Positions 1 through 11,200 of a DNA stretch of 64,000 nt are shown piece after piece. The translations under genes were made by a program, and so were the position numbers. The first letter of the stretch is position 1; each line of letters begins with the position of its first letter. Location of the stretch: assembly GCA_900323505.1 (NCBI GenBank), contig OOIN01000018.1, positions 62,001 through 126,000 on the forward strand. The letters run 5' to 3'. The notes below the pieces were generated by a model. That model was given only the letters and a program-made list of their open reading frames with translations. It was not told the DNA's origin and made no database searches. This DNA is from Ustilago trichophora. Its lineage: Eukaryota; Basidiomycota; Ustilaginomycetes; Ustilaginales; Ustilaginaceae.

Positions 1-1871
1 AAGATCAAGTCTTCGTCGAGTTGCGTGGATCTCGCCAGAGCACGATGGCTAAAGTTGGGCATAATGTTGTAACTCTGTTGATGCCATTTGGTTGAGTTGC
101 CAGAGGAGGCTGCGAAGGAGCGGCTTCCGGCGCCAATGCCGGCCATGTTGCCGCCGCCAAATTCGCCAACGGGGGCAGAGGAGACCGAGGCCGCACCCGA
201 GGGTAGCGGAGGTGGTGCAGCATCGGTAAAGCCAGCCGACATGGAGGCGACCGAGGGGGCACGCGAGTAGTTGTTGCCGCGAATCGAACCTGCGGGTGTC
301 GCGTGGCCGGAACGAGGAGGTGGGGGGAAGATGGGTGTGCGATTCAAGCTGTTTTCGCTTGGCGCGATCGAGGCGCTGCTGGGACCAGCTGCCGACTTTT
401 GGATCACCTTGAACGAGCGCGACGGCGAAGCGGGCATCTCGGGAGAGTGGTTTGTGGGAGGCGATGGTGATGGCGTCGATGAAGATGCCGCGGCGGGCAC
501 TGCAATCGGTTCAGGGACAGCCTGTGGGTAAGGCGGCTTGCTTGCGTTGGCCATGTCCTTGGAAGCGCGCTTGAAACCCCACTTTCCACCTTTGGTCTTG
601 TTATCCTTGGTGGCAGTGGCGGCTGCGGCTGCGGCTGCGGTGACACCAGCGGCACCAGCACCAGCTGCAACTGGTACAGCCGACGAAGTGTTGTTGGTGG
701 CAGATGTCGTCGTCGTCGTCGTCGTCGTCGTCTCTGGACTTGACGCTGGTGATTGTGTCTGAGGAGCAGGCTGTACAGCGGCCGACTGGGTGGGAGCAGG
801 CTTGGGGTATGGTGCAGGGGCAGAAGAAGGCAGAGCAGGAACGGGAGGAGGTGCTTGAGACATTGGCGTGTCTTTGAAGGATTCCGAAGTTGGGCTGGAT
901 TCCGAAAGAGGAGAATGAGCCCGCGACTGTTCACGCGATTGCTTGCGAGCAGCGATGGCGGCAGCACCGATACCACCTGCCGCGGCAGCGGCAACGCCAG
1001 CACCGGCACCGGCACCGGCACCAGCACCAGCACCAGCTCCGGTAGACGACGGTTTCGAAGCGGGCTGGTTGTTGGCGGTAAAGAGAGTCGAGGTACCCGA
1101 TGGTGCACCAGAGACAGCTGAGGTGGTAGGGTCGGCAAAGACGTTTTTGGTCGAGACATCGCGCATCATGGGGGTGTTGGCAGTTTCGGGAGCGGTGGCG
1201 AGCGAAGTGGTGGAATCGTTGTTGGGAGCGCGGAAAGCGGCTTCATCAGCCTCATCGCTGCGGAGACGACTCTGCTGTGCGCGCTGCTGCTTCTTCTTCT
1301 TCCTCATGAGGCAGAAAGCGATGAGACCGAGAATGATGAGAGCGGCGACACCACCAGCGACGCCGCCAGCGATGGCGCCGGTGGAAGACGAGGAGCCTGA
1401 GCTGGAAGCGCTGTTGTTGGAATCGCTCGAACCGTTGCTGCCGTTGTTGCCGGAAGCGTTAGTAGGTGAGCTAGGACTTGCGGACGAGGTGGTGACGGTG
1501 GTACCGCACTGGAAATTGATAGTTTGTGTGATGGCGTTATAGGCGGTGATGGGACGTTCGTTGGTGTCGAGGAGACGGAAAACAATCTGCTGGGGACCGG
1601 ATTGGAGGGTGACTCCGGGAAAGAAGGGAGCATACCACTGATACGAGTTGGTGTTGGCATAGGCAGCGTTGAATTGGATCTCGGAGATCATGGTGGTGCC
1701 CTGGTAGACACCGAGGTACTGTGCATTTTGAGCCTCTGCTGCTGTGAGACCGAGGGTGAAATAGAGGTAGCTACACGAGATTTGTGTGACCGAAACTGTG
1801 GCAGCGTGTGTGTGAGGGACGAGCGCCAAGAGGGCGGCGGCCAGGAGGCCGATGCGAGTAGCAAATTGCAT
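1..1871 (-). CDS. Serine/alanine-rich single-pass membrane protein (C-terminus cut by window edge)
   Basis: An open frame runs from an ATG at 1869-1871 to the left edge (over 620 codons) with no stop, so the C-terminus is missing. Residues 1-23 look like a signal peptide (basic start, Leu/Ala core, cleavage near HTHA-ATV). A roughly 130-residue outer domain with a few Cys follows, then a Ser/Asn/Gly linker. A membrane helix lies near residues 163-187 (GAIAGGVAGGVAALIILG), followed by a basic stop-transfer stretch (RKKKQQR). The inner part is long and low in complexity: GA repeats, a poly-Thr run from a GTC/GTT tract near 705-732, and many Ser-Pro pairs. This matches the layout of fungal Mid2/Wsc-like cell-surface sensors or mucins, but I see no named domain. 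The next gene rightwards has the same layout. The function is unknown; a cell-wall sensing role is only inferred. Confidence 0.75.
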   Translation of the reverse strand, partial: MQFATRIGLLAAALLALVPHTHAATVSVTQISCSYLYFTLGLTAAEAQNAQYLGVYQGTTMISEIQFNAAYANTNSYQWYAPFFPGVTLQSGPQQIVFRLLDTNERPITAYNAITQTINFQCGTTVTTSSASPSSPTNASGNNGSNGSSDSNNSASSSGSSSSTGAIAGGVAGGVAALIILGLIAFCLMRKKKKQQRAQQSRLRSDEADEAAFRAPNNDSTTSLATAPETANTPMMRDVSTKNVFADPTTSAVSGAPSGTSTLFTANNQPASKPSSTGAGAGAGAGAGAGAGVAAAAAGGIGAAAIAARKQSREQSRAHSPLSESSPTSESFKDTPMSQAPPPVPALPSSAPAPYPKPAPTQSAAVQPAPQTQSPASSPETTTTTTTTTSATNNTSSAVPVAAGAGAAGVTAAAAAAATATKDNKTKGGKWGFKRASKDMANASKPPYPQAVPEPIAVPAAASSSTPSPSPPTNHSPEMPASPSRSFKVIQKSAAGPSSASIAPSENSLNRTPIFPPPPRSGHATPAGSIRGNNYSRAPSVASMSAGFTDAAPPPLPSGAASVSSAPVGEFGGGNMAGIGAGSRSFAASSGNSTKWHQQSYNIMPNFSHRALARSTQLDEDLI

Positions 1872-3917
1872 CGAGGGAAGGGTTATCGGTTGTGAGCTAT
1901 ATCAGGATAGTGGGATGTTGATGGTGATGGTGTGATGGTGATGGTGTGTGATGGTGATGGTGATGATGTTGTGACCCGATGAAGTGATTGGTGCGCTGCA
2001 ACCCGTCAAAGAGAGGCAGAGACGGTTGTCGTCGTCGTCGTCGATGGCCAGACGATGGATCAAAAGAAGTTGATGATGACGAACAAGAAGAGGATGAAGG
2101 AGAAGAGAGTGAGGGAGGGACACACACAAGCAATGGCCGGATGAGGGACAGGGCTTGTGAGTTGGATGAAGCAAAGAGAGAGAGAGGCAAAGGCCAAAAA
2201 GGCTTGATTTGGACTTTTGGATCGGATAACAGTTGCAATGCCGTTGTGTGCTGTGCTGTGCTGTGCTGTGCCTGGAGGGACAGAGAGTGTGTGAGTGTGA
2301 TGTGATGTTGTGAAATTGCGCTACAGTAATCAGTGAAATAGGAAGGAGAGCACACGGGAACAATCAAAATACAGCAAAGAGAGAGAGAGAGAGCAGCGAC
2401 TCTCTGAAACGTGCCGTGTTGCTGCAGCCAGTCAGCCAGTTGATGTAGAGGGCAGGATAGGGGAGGAAATCAGCCGACAGGGGTTTACCTTGTGTTTTCT
2501 TTTTGTTTTTTTTTTTTGTTTTTTTTTTGTAAGAGAGGAAGAGTGGGAGCACAGCTTTCACCTCAATTTCAAGTACTGTACAGTACTGTAGTGTAACTTG
2601 TGGTATTCTGCAGGTGCGGACCCTCTTTCTGGAACGAGGCGCTCGATTCTCAGCTTTTGAATACAAACCCAAAGTCAAAACAACGAGGAAACAGAGTACA
2701 GTAGAGTAGTGAACTAGATTTGAATTTGGAATTTTGATACTGTAGATTAGCGGCTCGGCTGGGCCGAGCCGCTCAAGTCAAGCAGCTGACACAGATCAGC
2801 GTCGGGATCACAGGTCAAGAAGGGCTCTCGTAAAAAATAATTATTATTATAATTATAACAAAAAAAACAACAACACAACAAAAGATGAGATCTACCGTAA
2901 CCTGTTTCTTTCTCCATCGCATCACCCTCCCTCTTTGCCATTCAGCAGCAGGTGGATACAGTACACTACATTGATGAGCTCTCAAGCGGGAGCACGACAG
3001 TGACCACCACATCAAAAAGTCAAAGAAGAAGAAAGGGGAGATCATCCAATTCCACTGCACTGCAATCTGTATGTGCGTCAGAATCGAGCGGAAAGCGGCG
3101 GCGCGGGGGATCAACACTCCGCAGAAATCAAGTCTCCGATCCTTTCTCACCACACTGCAGCGACCCTTGTCTATTTTTTCTGGTAGCGTACAGTACTGTA
3201 TTTCAAATTTGTAATGCCAAAACTTCAAAATGTGGCTCTAGGCCTGAAGATCGAATTTCAGGGTCTTTCTAAAAAGAATAAAAAATAAAAAATAAAAGTG
3301 GGGTCTGCTGTGTGGTTCCTCCGGTGTGCAAACTGCTTCTTTTTTCGAGATGCACGAAATCTTCTCTTCCTAAGGCAAACACACAAAACACATCCACCTC
3401 AGATTCTTGGCTGACGTCGCTGCAGCTTTAGCAATCTTCTTGACCCTCCATCCATCATTCATCGTGCACTGGTTACTCTACCACACTACCACACTTCACC
3501 AACCAGTGCTGCTGCATGCTGTCCTCATTGATCGTGTGCGTGCAGCTCTTGGCAACAAGAATCAAAAACCCCTCGCAAAAACTTGTACCTTCTGGTCAAA
3601 TATGTAAAACATGTGAGCTGTGCCTCGGAGTTGCGTGCCTGCCTTCGTCAATTTTGTGCACCGTCACTTCCACCAAATTCCTCCATACAGTGTGCGTCAG
3701 AACTTAACAAACTAAAAAAACAAAAAAAAAATCGCTCGCATCCGTTTTACAGCTTTGCACCATAGCTGCTCTCGTCTTACTATGTCGGTCAAATCTCGAC
3801 AAAGAGTCACTTGTGATGGATTGATGATGAAAAAAAAAATGGATCAATGATAGTATACAGTAATGTCCAAAAGCATCCAAAGATTCAGCAATCCTTGGAA
3901 GTGCGACTTCTGAACTC
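1872..3917. other. Spacer between the two membrane-protein genes
   Basis: No convincing gene. It contains a CAT/GATG-rich simple repeat near 1915-1975 (apparent poly-His in one frame), a GTC run near 2028-2043, T-rich tracts at 2500-2530, an ATT/TTA run at 2835-2870, and copies of the TACTGTACAGTA-type palindrome at 2574-2590 and 3189-3200. It should hold the promoter of the left gene and the 3' end of the next one. Confidence 0.6.
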
Positions 3918-6218
3918 TTAAAAGAGCTGGTCGATGTCGATCTCGTTGTCGCTCTTTGCAGAAGGCTTCTTTTTGGTGGTCCACTTTCGCAAAGCACTAC
4001 CAGTGGAGCTCGACTTGGACTTGGAAATGAAATTGGAAGAGTTCTCCTTCCACATTTCGGTATCTCCACTTGTGGGCGACTCGGTGACAGATTTGCCCAA
4101 GTCAAACGCGGCAGGGCGATGACCGTTGCTGTTGGGTCGAGGCGACTCGGTACCGCTACTGCCGATTCGGCCACTATTCCAACTCAAACCTGCCGGCGAT
4201 CCATTGGCATTGGCATTGGCAGAGATTCGAGGAGAGTGACGCAACACAGCCTTGGTGATGGATTGCGACGATTTGGTGCGCTCTTTCCAGAACGACGGTC
4301 GAGACGACGAGGAAGAGGATGCCTCTGGCAGCTCATCCGGCCCGCCAGTCACAGAAATGGGAACTTGAGGTTGCTCATCCGTATCGAGCATCTCAATCAT
4401 CCGACTGCCTGTCCTGTTGATGCTCGACGTACTGTTGTTGGCAGAATGTTGGCCTCCTAATCGCTTCCCCGCCGCGCCTAGCTTCGACTTTTCCGGAGCA
4501 GCAGAAGCGTCGACCCAGAACGACTCGCCATTCTTGGACGATGAATCGCCGCTCATGTCTCGTCGCTTGGACTGGTCGGTGAGAACATCGTCTTCGAGAA
4601 TGGTGGCTTGTACCTGGCTGTGTGCATCTGCAGATCCGACGACGCGCAACTGCCCTTTGACGGCACCTGTATAAGTGTTGTAGGTGCCATCGCTATTGTA
4701 GGTGCCATTGGAAGCATCGTTGGACTGAAAGGTTCCAGTACCTGGTTCTGCCGTCAGTCGTGGGCTCGCCATCCCACTGAGAGCTACAGCAGCACCAGCA
4801 GCTGCCAATGATCCTTGCGATGATGGTGGTGGTGGTGGTGGTGGTGCGAACGATGTGGCCTCCTGCAAGATGAGCGGGCTCGACGCCGGAATCGATGGAA
4901 GCTTGGGAGGCACGCTGAGGTCTCCTCGATTGCTCAAGACTCCGGACTGCATCGAGTAGTGGTCGCTGCCGCTTGCCGCCTCTGACACAGCTACCGAGCC
5001 AGGGATCGTGTTCAAGTTGGACTGATAGCCCGGAAAACCGGCCGCCGGTGCTGCTCGACGGTCTGGATCCTTGTGCGAATGTCCTGATGCCTCTGACAGG
5101 TGAGAGACTGCCGGAAGCACGGCCAGAGCACTGCCGTGAGAGCCCCGTCGGCTGCTGCCATCGTTCAAGGATGCACTGCCTGACCAGGCAGCGTCGCCGA
5201 CTACCATGCCTCGCATTCGTGCAGCCTCGCTGACGCCCGCGTAGTCGGCAGGTCCCGCACCCACGGGTAGGATCGATACGGCGGGGCCAGCCGCGTGAGT
5301 GCGAGGATCGAGCATAGTAGCCGAGGAACCTGGCAGTGCTGCCATGGCGCCGCCGTGGTGGTACGCTGCGGCAGCTGAGCCTACTGAAGCAGCTGAAGGA
5401 GACATGCTGTAGGGTTCATAGTAGGCGGTGCGATGAACGTCGGGATAGCCGCCGCCGCCGCCAGCAAAAGGAGAAGCAAGGCTATCCTGAGTGTTGGCGA
5501 GGGATGCATTGATCGGCGGTTGACCAAAGTGACTGCCGTGGGAGTGTGGGAACGAAGCCGACGAACCCATCATGAAGCTGGGAGCCAGAGAGGTGGTGGA
5601 AGGGCGGTGCAAGTGGGATGAGCGAGCGTCAGATGCGAAAGGAGCACCAGTAGCATGTGAGCTGCTGTGCATTGACATATCAGTGGCAAGCAAGGGCAGA
5701 GCAGAAGCAGTATCGGTCATGACGATAGAGTTGCTGTAGTTGCCCGAGGCTGGGCGCAGCTGTGTAGTAGAGGGGTTGGGAGGCAGACCAGCAATGACTG
5801 CAGGACCCTTTTCGTCTTGTTCGTCGGGGAAGGGGTTGGCCGCCTTTCTTGCTTTGGAGCGTCTCCTCATAAGGCAAGCGAGAACGACCAGAAGAGCTAT
5901 CAAGGCGACTCCTCCAACCACACCTCCGACGATAGCACCGATGGGGGTAGAGTTGGAGCCGGAAGAGGATGCTGACGATGACGAAGAGCCAGATCCCGTG
6001 TCCGATCCTGTGGCTGTGCCCGCAGAATTGGTTGCAGAAGAACCACTTTGGGAAGTCGCGGAGCCGGAGCCGGAGCCAGAGCCAGAAGGGTAGCTGGCTG
6101 TAGCAGTGGGTTGGCCCGTGTAGTTGGGAAGGTCGGATGCAGCAATGGTTGAGGTAACTACCACGACTGACTGGCTGGCAGTCACCGTGACCGGTACGGT
6201 GACCACAGTGACCGACAT
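3918..6218 (-). CDS. Serine-rich single-pass membrane protein, 766 aa
   Basis: The frame opens at an ATG at 6216-6218 and ends in ...DIDQLF. The N-terminus is Val/Thr-rich (TVVTVPVTVTAS) without a classic signal peptide. A Ser/Gly/Thr-rich stalk spans residues 40-92, a membrane helix residues 94-117 (IGAIVGGVVGGVALIALLVV), then RRRSKARK and NPFPDEQ. The inner 640 residues are rich in Ser, Ala and Pro, with a run of Pro near residue 460 and many likely phosphorylation sites. The helix and the basic flank resemble those of the gene on its left, which suggests an old tandem duplication or a shared family. Without a signal peptide it may insert as a reverse signal-anchor protein. Alternatively, an upstream exon was missed: the bases just before the ATG resemble a branch point (CTAAT then AG). 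The family is seen in fungal surface sensors; its role here is unknown. Confidence 0.7.
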   Translation of the reverse strand: MSVTVVTVPVTVTASQSVVVVTSTIAASDLPNYTGQPTATASYPSGSGSGSGSATSQSGSSATNSAGTATGSDTGSGSSSSSASSSGSNSTPIGAIVGGVVGGVALIALLVVLACLMRRRSKARKAANPFPDEQDEKGPAVIAGLPPNPSTTQLRPASGNYSNSIVMTDTASALPLLATDMSMHSSSHATGAPFASDARSSHLHRPSTTSLAPSFMMGSSASFPHSHGSHFGQPPINASLANTQDSLASPFAGGGGGYPDVHRTAYYEPYSMSPSAASVGSAAAAYHHGGAMAALPGSSATMLDPRTHAAGPAVSILPVGAGPADYAGVSEAARMRGMVVGDAAWSGSASLNDGSSRRGSHGSALAVLPAVSHLSEASGHSHKDPDRRAAPAAGFPGYQSNLNTIPGSVAVSEAASGSDHYSMQSGVLSNRGDLSVPPKLPSIPASSPLILQEATSFAPPPPPPPSSQGSLAAAGAAVALSGMASPRLTAEPGTGTFQSNDASNGTYNSDGTYNTYTGAVKGQLRVVGSADAHSQVQATILEDDVLTDQSKRRDMSGDSSSKNGESFWVDASAAPEKSKLGAAGKRLGGQHSANNSTSSINRTGSRMIEMLDTDEQPQVPISVTGGPDELPEASSSSSSRPSFWKERTKSSQSITKAVLRHSPRISANANANGSPAGLSWNSGRIGSSGTESPRPNSNGHRPAAFDLGKSVTESPTSGDTEMWKENSSNFISKSKSSSTGSALRKWTTKKKPSAKSDNEIDIDQLF

Positions 6219-7666
6219 GCTTGATTAGTATGTGAGGGCCAAAATGTATCTTTGGGTGGGTAGAGGCGTTGAGACGGACTTGACTCTGGCAGGGTATGCG
6301 ATGACCTTGAACCGCGTAGAAGGGTATTGAGGTGCGAAGAGGTATGTGCAGCGTGTGTTGGCTTCAAGGCTGGACTCAAGGTATGCTGCGATGCACGAAT
6401 TGTTGAACGAGAAAAGGATCAAGGGATGGTGGCGTGGTGAGGAAGAGGATCAAAGTGGCCGGCGAAGCGAAAAATGGAAGAGATGATGGTAGAGCCAAAA
6501 AGAGGAGCTCGTCATTCGTCAGGGACGAAGCTGGCCTGACGGCTTGTTGCAGTCCACTGCAGCAGCCGGCGACTGGAGGATAGAGCTGATGCTGCGATCA
6601 AAGTGGTCAAGGGGACAGGAAGCTCAATTGAGGGGATTGCTTGAAATGTTTGAACGCCGTGCTGTTGAGAGAGGAAGATGCACAAGTGCAGCGGCTGTTC
6701 TGTTTTGGTTCTCGGCTGGAGAAATGGTTTGTGAAATCACATTGCTGCGTCTGGCGTATGTCTGTTTGTGGCTACGCCGTCTCACTCTGTTTGTCTAGAC
6801 ATGCTGCTGGCATTGAACTCATAAAGCTTGGAACGCTTGAAAGTGAAGGGGACGACGTACGAATGGCTGGGCTTTTAGCTGGGATGCGATAGATGGGCAG
6901 ACATATTGAGCAGAGGGGCCAGTGCGCGGATCAAAGAGAATCACAACAATGATACTGTGCGCTCTCTACTACAGTAGGTACTCTGTTTGATGCTGGCAAA
7001 CCAAGCTCTTTGTGTTGTAAGTTAGCCGTCATTCTTTTGTCTTGCAGCCGAGTGGAAACCCATAAGTAAGTTACCCGAAGATCAGGAGAGTGAGGCTCCG
7101 CTAGCAAGCAAGACCAAGCAGTCATACAACATACAAAAGAAATCGCCGCAATTCCGGCGAGAAAAATAAAGAAACGCGGAAGGTGGCGGCGCTGTTGCTC
7201 TCTCGAGACCCTAACTAACCTTGGCAACTGATCTTCTGTACAGTACTGTACTGTACCGCACCACGACAGGCGGCACGGCGAGGCGGCGGGCGGCGGGCGG
7301 CTTGCTGCCAATTCGAGAATAAAAGGACGTTGTTTCTTATTTTAGATACCGGCAATGCTCAGGAACAGCAGACCAACATCATTGAATCGATGTGACCTCA
7401 TGCCTTTTCCTTTTCGCTTCGAATCCTCACTTTCGCTGGCAACAGAGCTCGATTCTGAGGAAGCGCAAAGTGTGAACAAAATGGTGAGTCCAAGTGACGA
7501 ATTGGCAAATCACAATGGCACGGCGAGATTGCCGCCTTTGACGCCGTTTGGTGGTGGCTTGCACTCAATTTGTCATCTCTCGGCGAGAGGACAGGCTGAC
7601 GCCTCACACGTCCATCAGCGCAAAGATCCAAAGGAGGCGAGTAGGGTTGTGAAATGATTCCTAGAG

Positions 7667-7710
<44 letters not shown>

Positions 7711-8273
7711 GATTGCACATCGTGGACCATGACAACACACCATCTTCTCACAAGGATCTCGTCTTCAGCGCCGGCCATTGTTACCCGAAAGCGAAAAAAA
7801 AAAAGTAAACAAAAATCAAGGGCATAAAAAGAGGCCGAAAAAAGAAAGCTGTTAGTGGAAAGAGGTCTGACATAAAAATGAAGGCGTCAATATTGAGATC
7901 GGGTCATCGGTCTCGATACAGTGAGATTGATTGAAACGAGTCAGGTCTAGGGAAAAGTGAGGACATTTTTGACGTGAATGGCGCAATCGTGGGGCGATTT
8001 TGGCTGCAATCTACTGCAACGACTGCATATCAGTGGCACAGTGCCTTTTCTGTTCGTGACGGGCAGCGAGTTTCTTCTTTGAAATCCCTTGAACGCTCAC
8101 GCTGCTGTGAGATGAGATGGACCCTCTTGTCCCTGCTTGCTTGCAATTTCTTCCAATTCTTCTCAACAGGCTTGCTTGCCCCACCTTGGAGCGTCGAGAA
8201 GAGGTGTTCGATATTGTACTTGTCCCGCCTCCGCTTTTCCCCACCATCATCCTCTCCTTTATCCTTCACCAAG
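6219..8273. other. Spacer upstream of MET10 and of the membrane-protein gene
   Basis: A divergent spacer of about 2 kb. I see no coding gene. It holds a palindromic TGTACAGTACTGTACTGTAC cluster near 7238-7257, a GC-rich CGG run near 7262-7300, a GT microsatellite at 7669-7708, and a pyrimidine-rich stretch just before the MET10 start. Promoters for both flanking genes must lie here. Confidence 0.6.
7669..7708. repeat. GT dinucleotide microsatellite
   Basis: About 20 uninterrupted GT units in the spacer upstream of MET10, read directly from the sequence. Confidence 0.95.
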
Positions 8274-11200
8274 ATGGCTGCTACTTCGTCGCAGTCGCTC
8301 TACCAGAGCGCCGCCATCTTTGCTGGTGGTCTCGCCATCGGTGCTGGTACGCTCGCCCTTTCGCGCGCTGCTTTTGCACCTGCACACAAACCCAACAAGT
8401 CGATCAAGCGCAAGGTGTCGGATGCCAAGCTCAAGTCCTCTTCTTCTACCACCACCACCAACACTAGTGCCGTCACTGTCAAGCACAACGACACCGCTAC
8501 TCCCCTTGCTCGCATCGCTACCGGCGCGGGTCGTGTTGATCCCCCTGCCTCCAAGCAGCTCGACGAGGTTGATGCCAAGGGGGCTGGTCCTGCCGTTCCC
8601 GCCAAGCCCGAGCTTCCCGGTCATGTCGCTCCCAACGGCGTCGATGCTACTCCCCGTGGTCAAAAGTTGACTGGTCTCGTCAATGCTCACCCCGACAACA
8701 ACGCCGTACCCGAGCCTGCCACCCTCAACCGCGCCAACCACCTCGATGCCCGCATGGACCTCGGCATCGTCAATCGTCCTTCTGACGCCGAGGTTGCTGC
8801 CAAGATCGCCGCTCAGTCCTGGTTGCTCGGTGTCCCCAGCCACAAGCTCACCAGCACCGGTGCCATCGACTCGATTGCCTACGCCAACAGCACTGCCGTC
8901 TTTAGCTACGAGAGCAACGCCAACGGCGGCTTTGGCTCCTACTGCGAAGACCAAGCCCAGCAAGCCGCCCAAAAGGGCTGGTTCAACGGACGTCCCTCGG
9001 TCTTCAAGATGCAGACCCGCTCCGGTGCCGCCAACGCCATCGTCGGCTACCTCAACACCAAGACCGGTTCTTCTTCCACCCAAGCTCCCAAGATCGTCAC
9101 TGCCCTCACCAACGCTCCAGGCTTTGCTGCCATGGCTCCCGCCCTGGCCTCGTACAGCGCTTCGGACAACGCCAAGCTTGTGCTGCAGGTCTCGGCTGCC
9201 AGCCACTCCACCGAGGACGGCGACGAGCTTTCCATCAGCAACGACTACGCTTCCGTTCTCTCGGCCGCTGCTGCTCTCAACGACTCGTTCGAGGTGATCC
9301 TCTCTGCCACTCGCCAGGAGGCTGTTGACTTTGCTCAGTACGCCTACCAGTCCAACAAGAACGTTGTCCACATCTTCGACGGCGCCTTTGCCGGTCGCGA
9401 GGTTGGTGCACTCACCATCCCTGCCAAGGGTCAGAAGGTCGATGTCCCCGAGCCTTTCCTCTTCACTGGCTCGCCCAAGGCCCAGACTGTCCTTGTCGTC
9501 CCCAGCGGCTCGCACAGCCAGGCTGCCCGTGCCGTCCTCGTCACCCTCCCCGCCGCCGTGCGCCACAACGTCGCCCTTCTTTCGGTCCGCAGCCTCGGAA
9601 ACTGGGACGAGGCTGACCTCCGCAACGTCCTTCCCAAGACCGTCGAGAGCCTTCACGTCCTCGAGGAGGTTTCGGGTGGTGCTGCCTCTGGCCAGCTCTA
9701 CGAGCACTTTGTCTCGGCGGTCTTTGGTGACGAGTTTGCTGGTTCCGACGTTCCTTCGCACGTCTTCCCCGTCACCCTTGCTCCCGGTCAGGATCTGACC
9801 GCCGCTGAGCTTCACAAATTGCTCGAGACCCTCGGCGGTGCCCACAAGTCGGCCCTCAAGGTGCAGGATATTCTCGACGAGGCCGCCGACGAGAGCCACG
9901 CTGACCTTCTCGCCCTTTCGGGCGCTTCGGTTGTCACCTTCTTTGATAGCGAGACGAGCTCCACCGCTCCTCTGGCTCAGCTCACCGCTCGTACCATTCG
10001 CGACCGAGGTGCCGACACCCAGCTCCACGCTCGTCTGCTCTCGCGCTTCGACAACTTTGAGGCTTCGGGCATCGTTCGCTCCGACATTATCCTGTCGAGC
10101 AGGCCCGAGTCGGCTGCCGATGCTCCCATCGTCCTTGCCGCCGAGGAGAACGCTGCCAAGCTGCTCGTCGTCAGCGATCCCGCCACGACCCTCAAGAGCT
10201 ACGCTCCCTTCCAGTCGCTCGTCAGGGGTGGTACCGTCATCTTCAACACGCCTGGTTGGGAGGTGGCCGAGCTCGACTCGAAGCTGCGCGCCGAGGACAA
10301 GCGTGTCTTGGCTCAGAAGAGCGCCCGCCTCCTCCTGATCGATGCCGCTGCCGTTGTCGACAAGCTCAACACCAAGACGGCCAACGCTAGCGGCGGAAAG
10401 GCTAAAGTGGGAGACAATGTCGTACCCACCGAGATCGCTGCGGCTGTGCTGCTCGTTGCGGTTCTGCGTGTTCAGCTCAACACCTCGGGTGCGGCACTGG
10501 CCGCTTTCCTCAAGCGCGTTCTCGGCACCGCCCCCGTCGGTATCGATGGTGTCGAGGGTCTCGTCGCCGCTGCTGAGGCTGCCATCCAGCTTCACGCTTT
10601 CAGCGACGACGAGTGGTCCAAGGCCAAGCCCATCTCTGAAGCCGAGGAGAACGCTCCGCTTCGTCCCACCCAGATCCGTTACAATGGCTTTGGATCCAAC
10701 CCTGACGCTGCCACTGTCGGCGTCGAGGTGGCTCCCACTCGTAGCACCTGGGCCCAGTCAGCTTGGCAACACCTCTTCTCCGAGGCCTACGAGACGGATG
10801 CCAGCTCGCTCCGCCCCGACCTGCCCGAGCAGACCTGGGTGGTCGAGGTCACCGAGAACCGCCGTCTCACTCCCGTCGACTATGACCGCAACGTCTTCCA
10901 CATGGAGCTCAGCACCAAGGGCACCGATCTCAAGTACGAGGTTGGCGAGGCTCTCGGTGTCCACGGTTGGAACGACGAGCAGGAGGTGGCCGACTTTATC
11001 AAGTGGGCCGGCTTCGACGCCGACGAGGTGGTCAACGCTCCCAGTCTCACCCAGGCTGGCAAGCACGAGAGCCGTACCGTCTTCCAGACGTTGCAGCAGA
11101 ATCTCGACATTTTCGGCAAACCTCCCAAGCGCTTCTACGAGGAGCTCGGCAAGCTCGCCACCAACCGTGACGAGGCACGCTGGCTTCGATTCATCAGTTC

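Noticed and set aside
404..1159. 251-codon Leu/Pro/Arg-rich frame on the minus strand
   Set aside because: Off-frame reading of the membrane-protein gene whose correct frame starts at 1871.
1897..2367. Frame with poly-His stretch
   Set aside because: Produced by a GATG/GGT simple repeat in the spacer; not protein-like elsewhere.
7974..8273. 100-codon upstream extension of MET10
   Set aside because: Its first ATG-like start has poor sequence character; the ATG at 8274 has the better context and ends a pyrimidine-rich leader.
8259..10595. 778-codon open frame antisense to MET10, and a 401-codon one at 10758-11963
   Set aside because: Shadow frames caused by strong third-base bias of MET10; they read as Leu/Gly/Val-rich sequence without domains.
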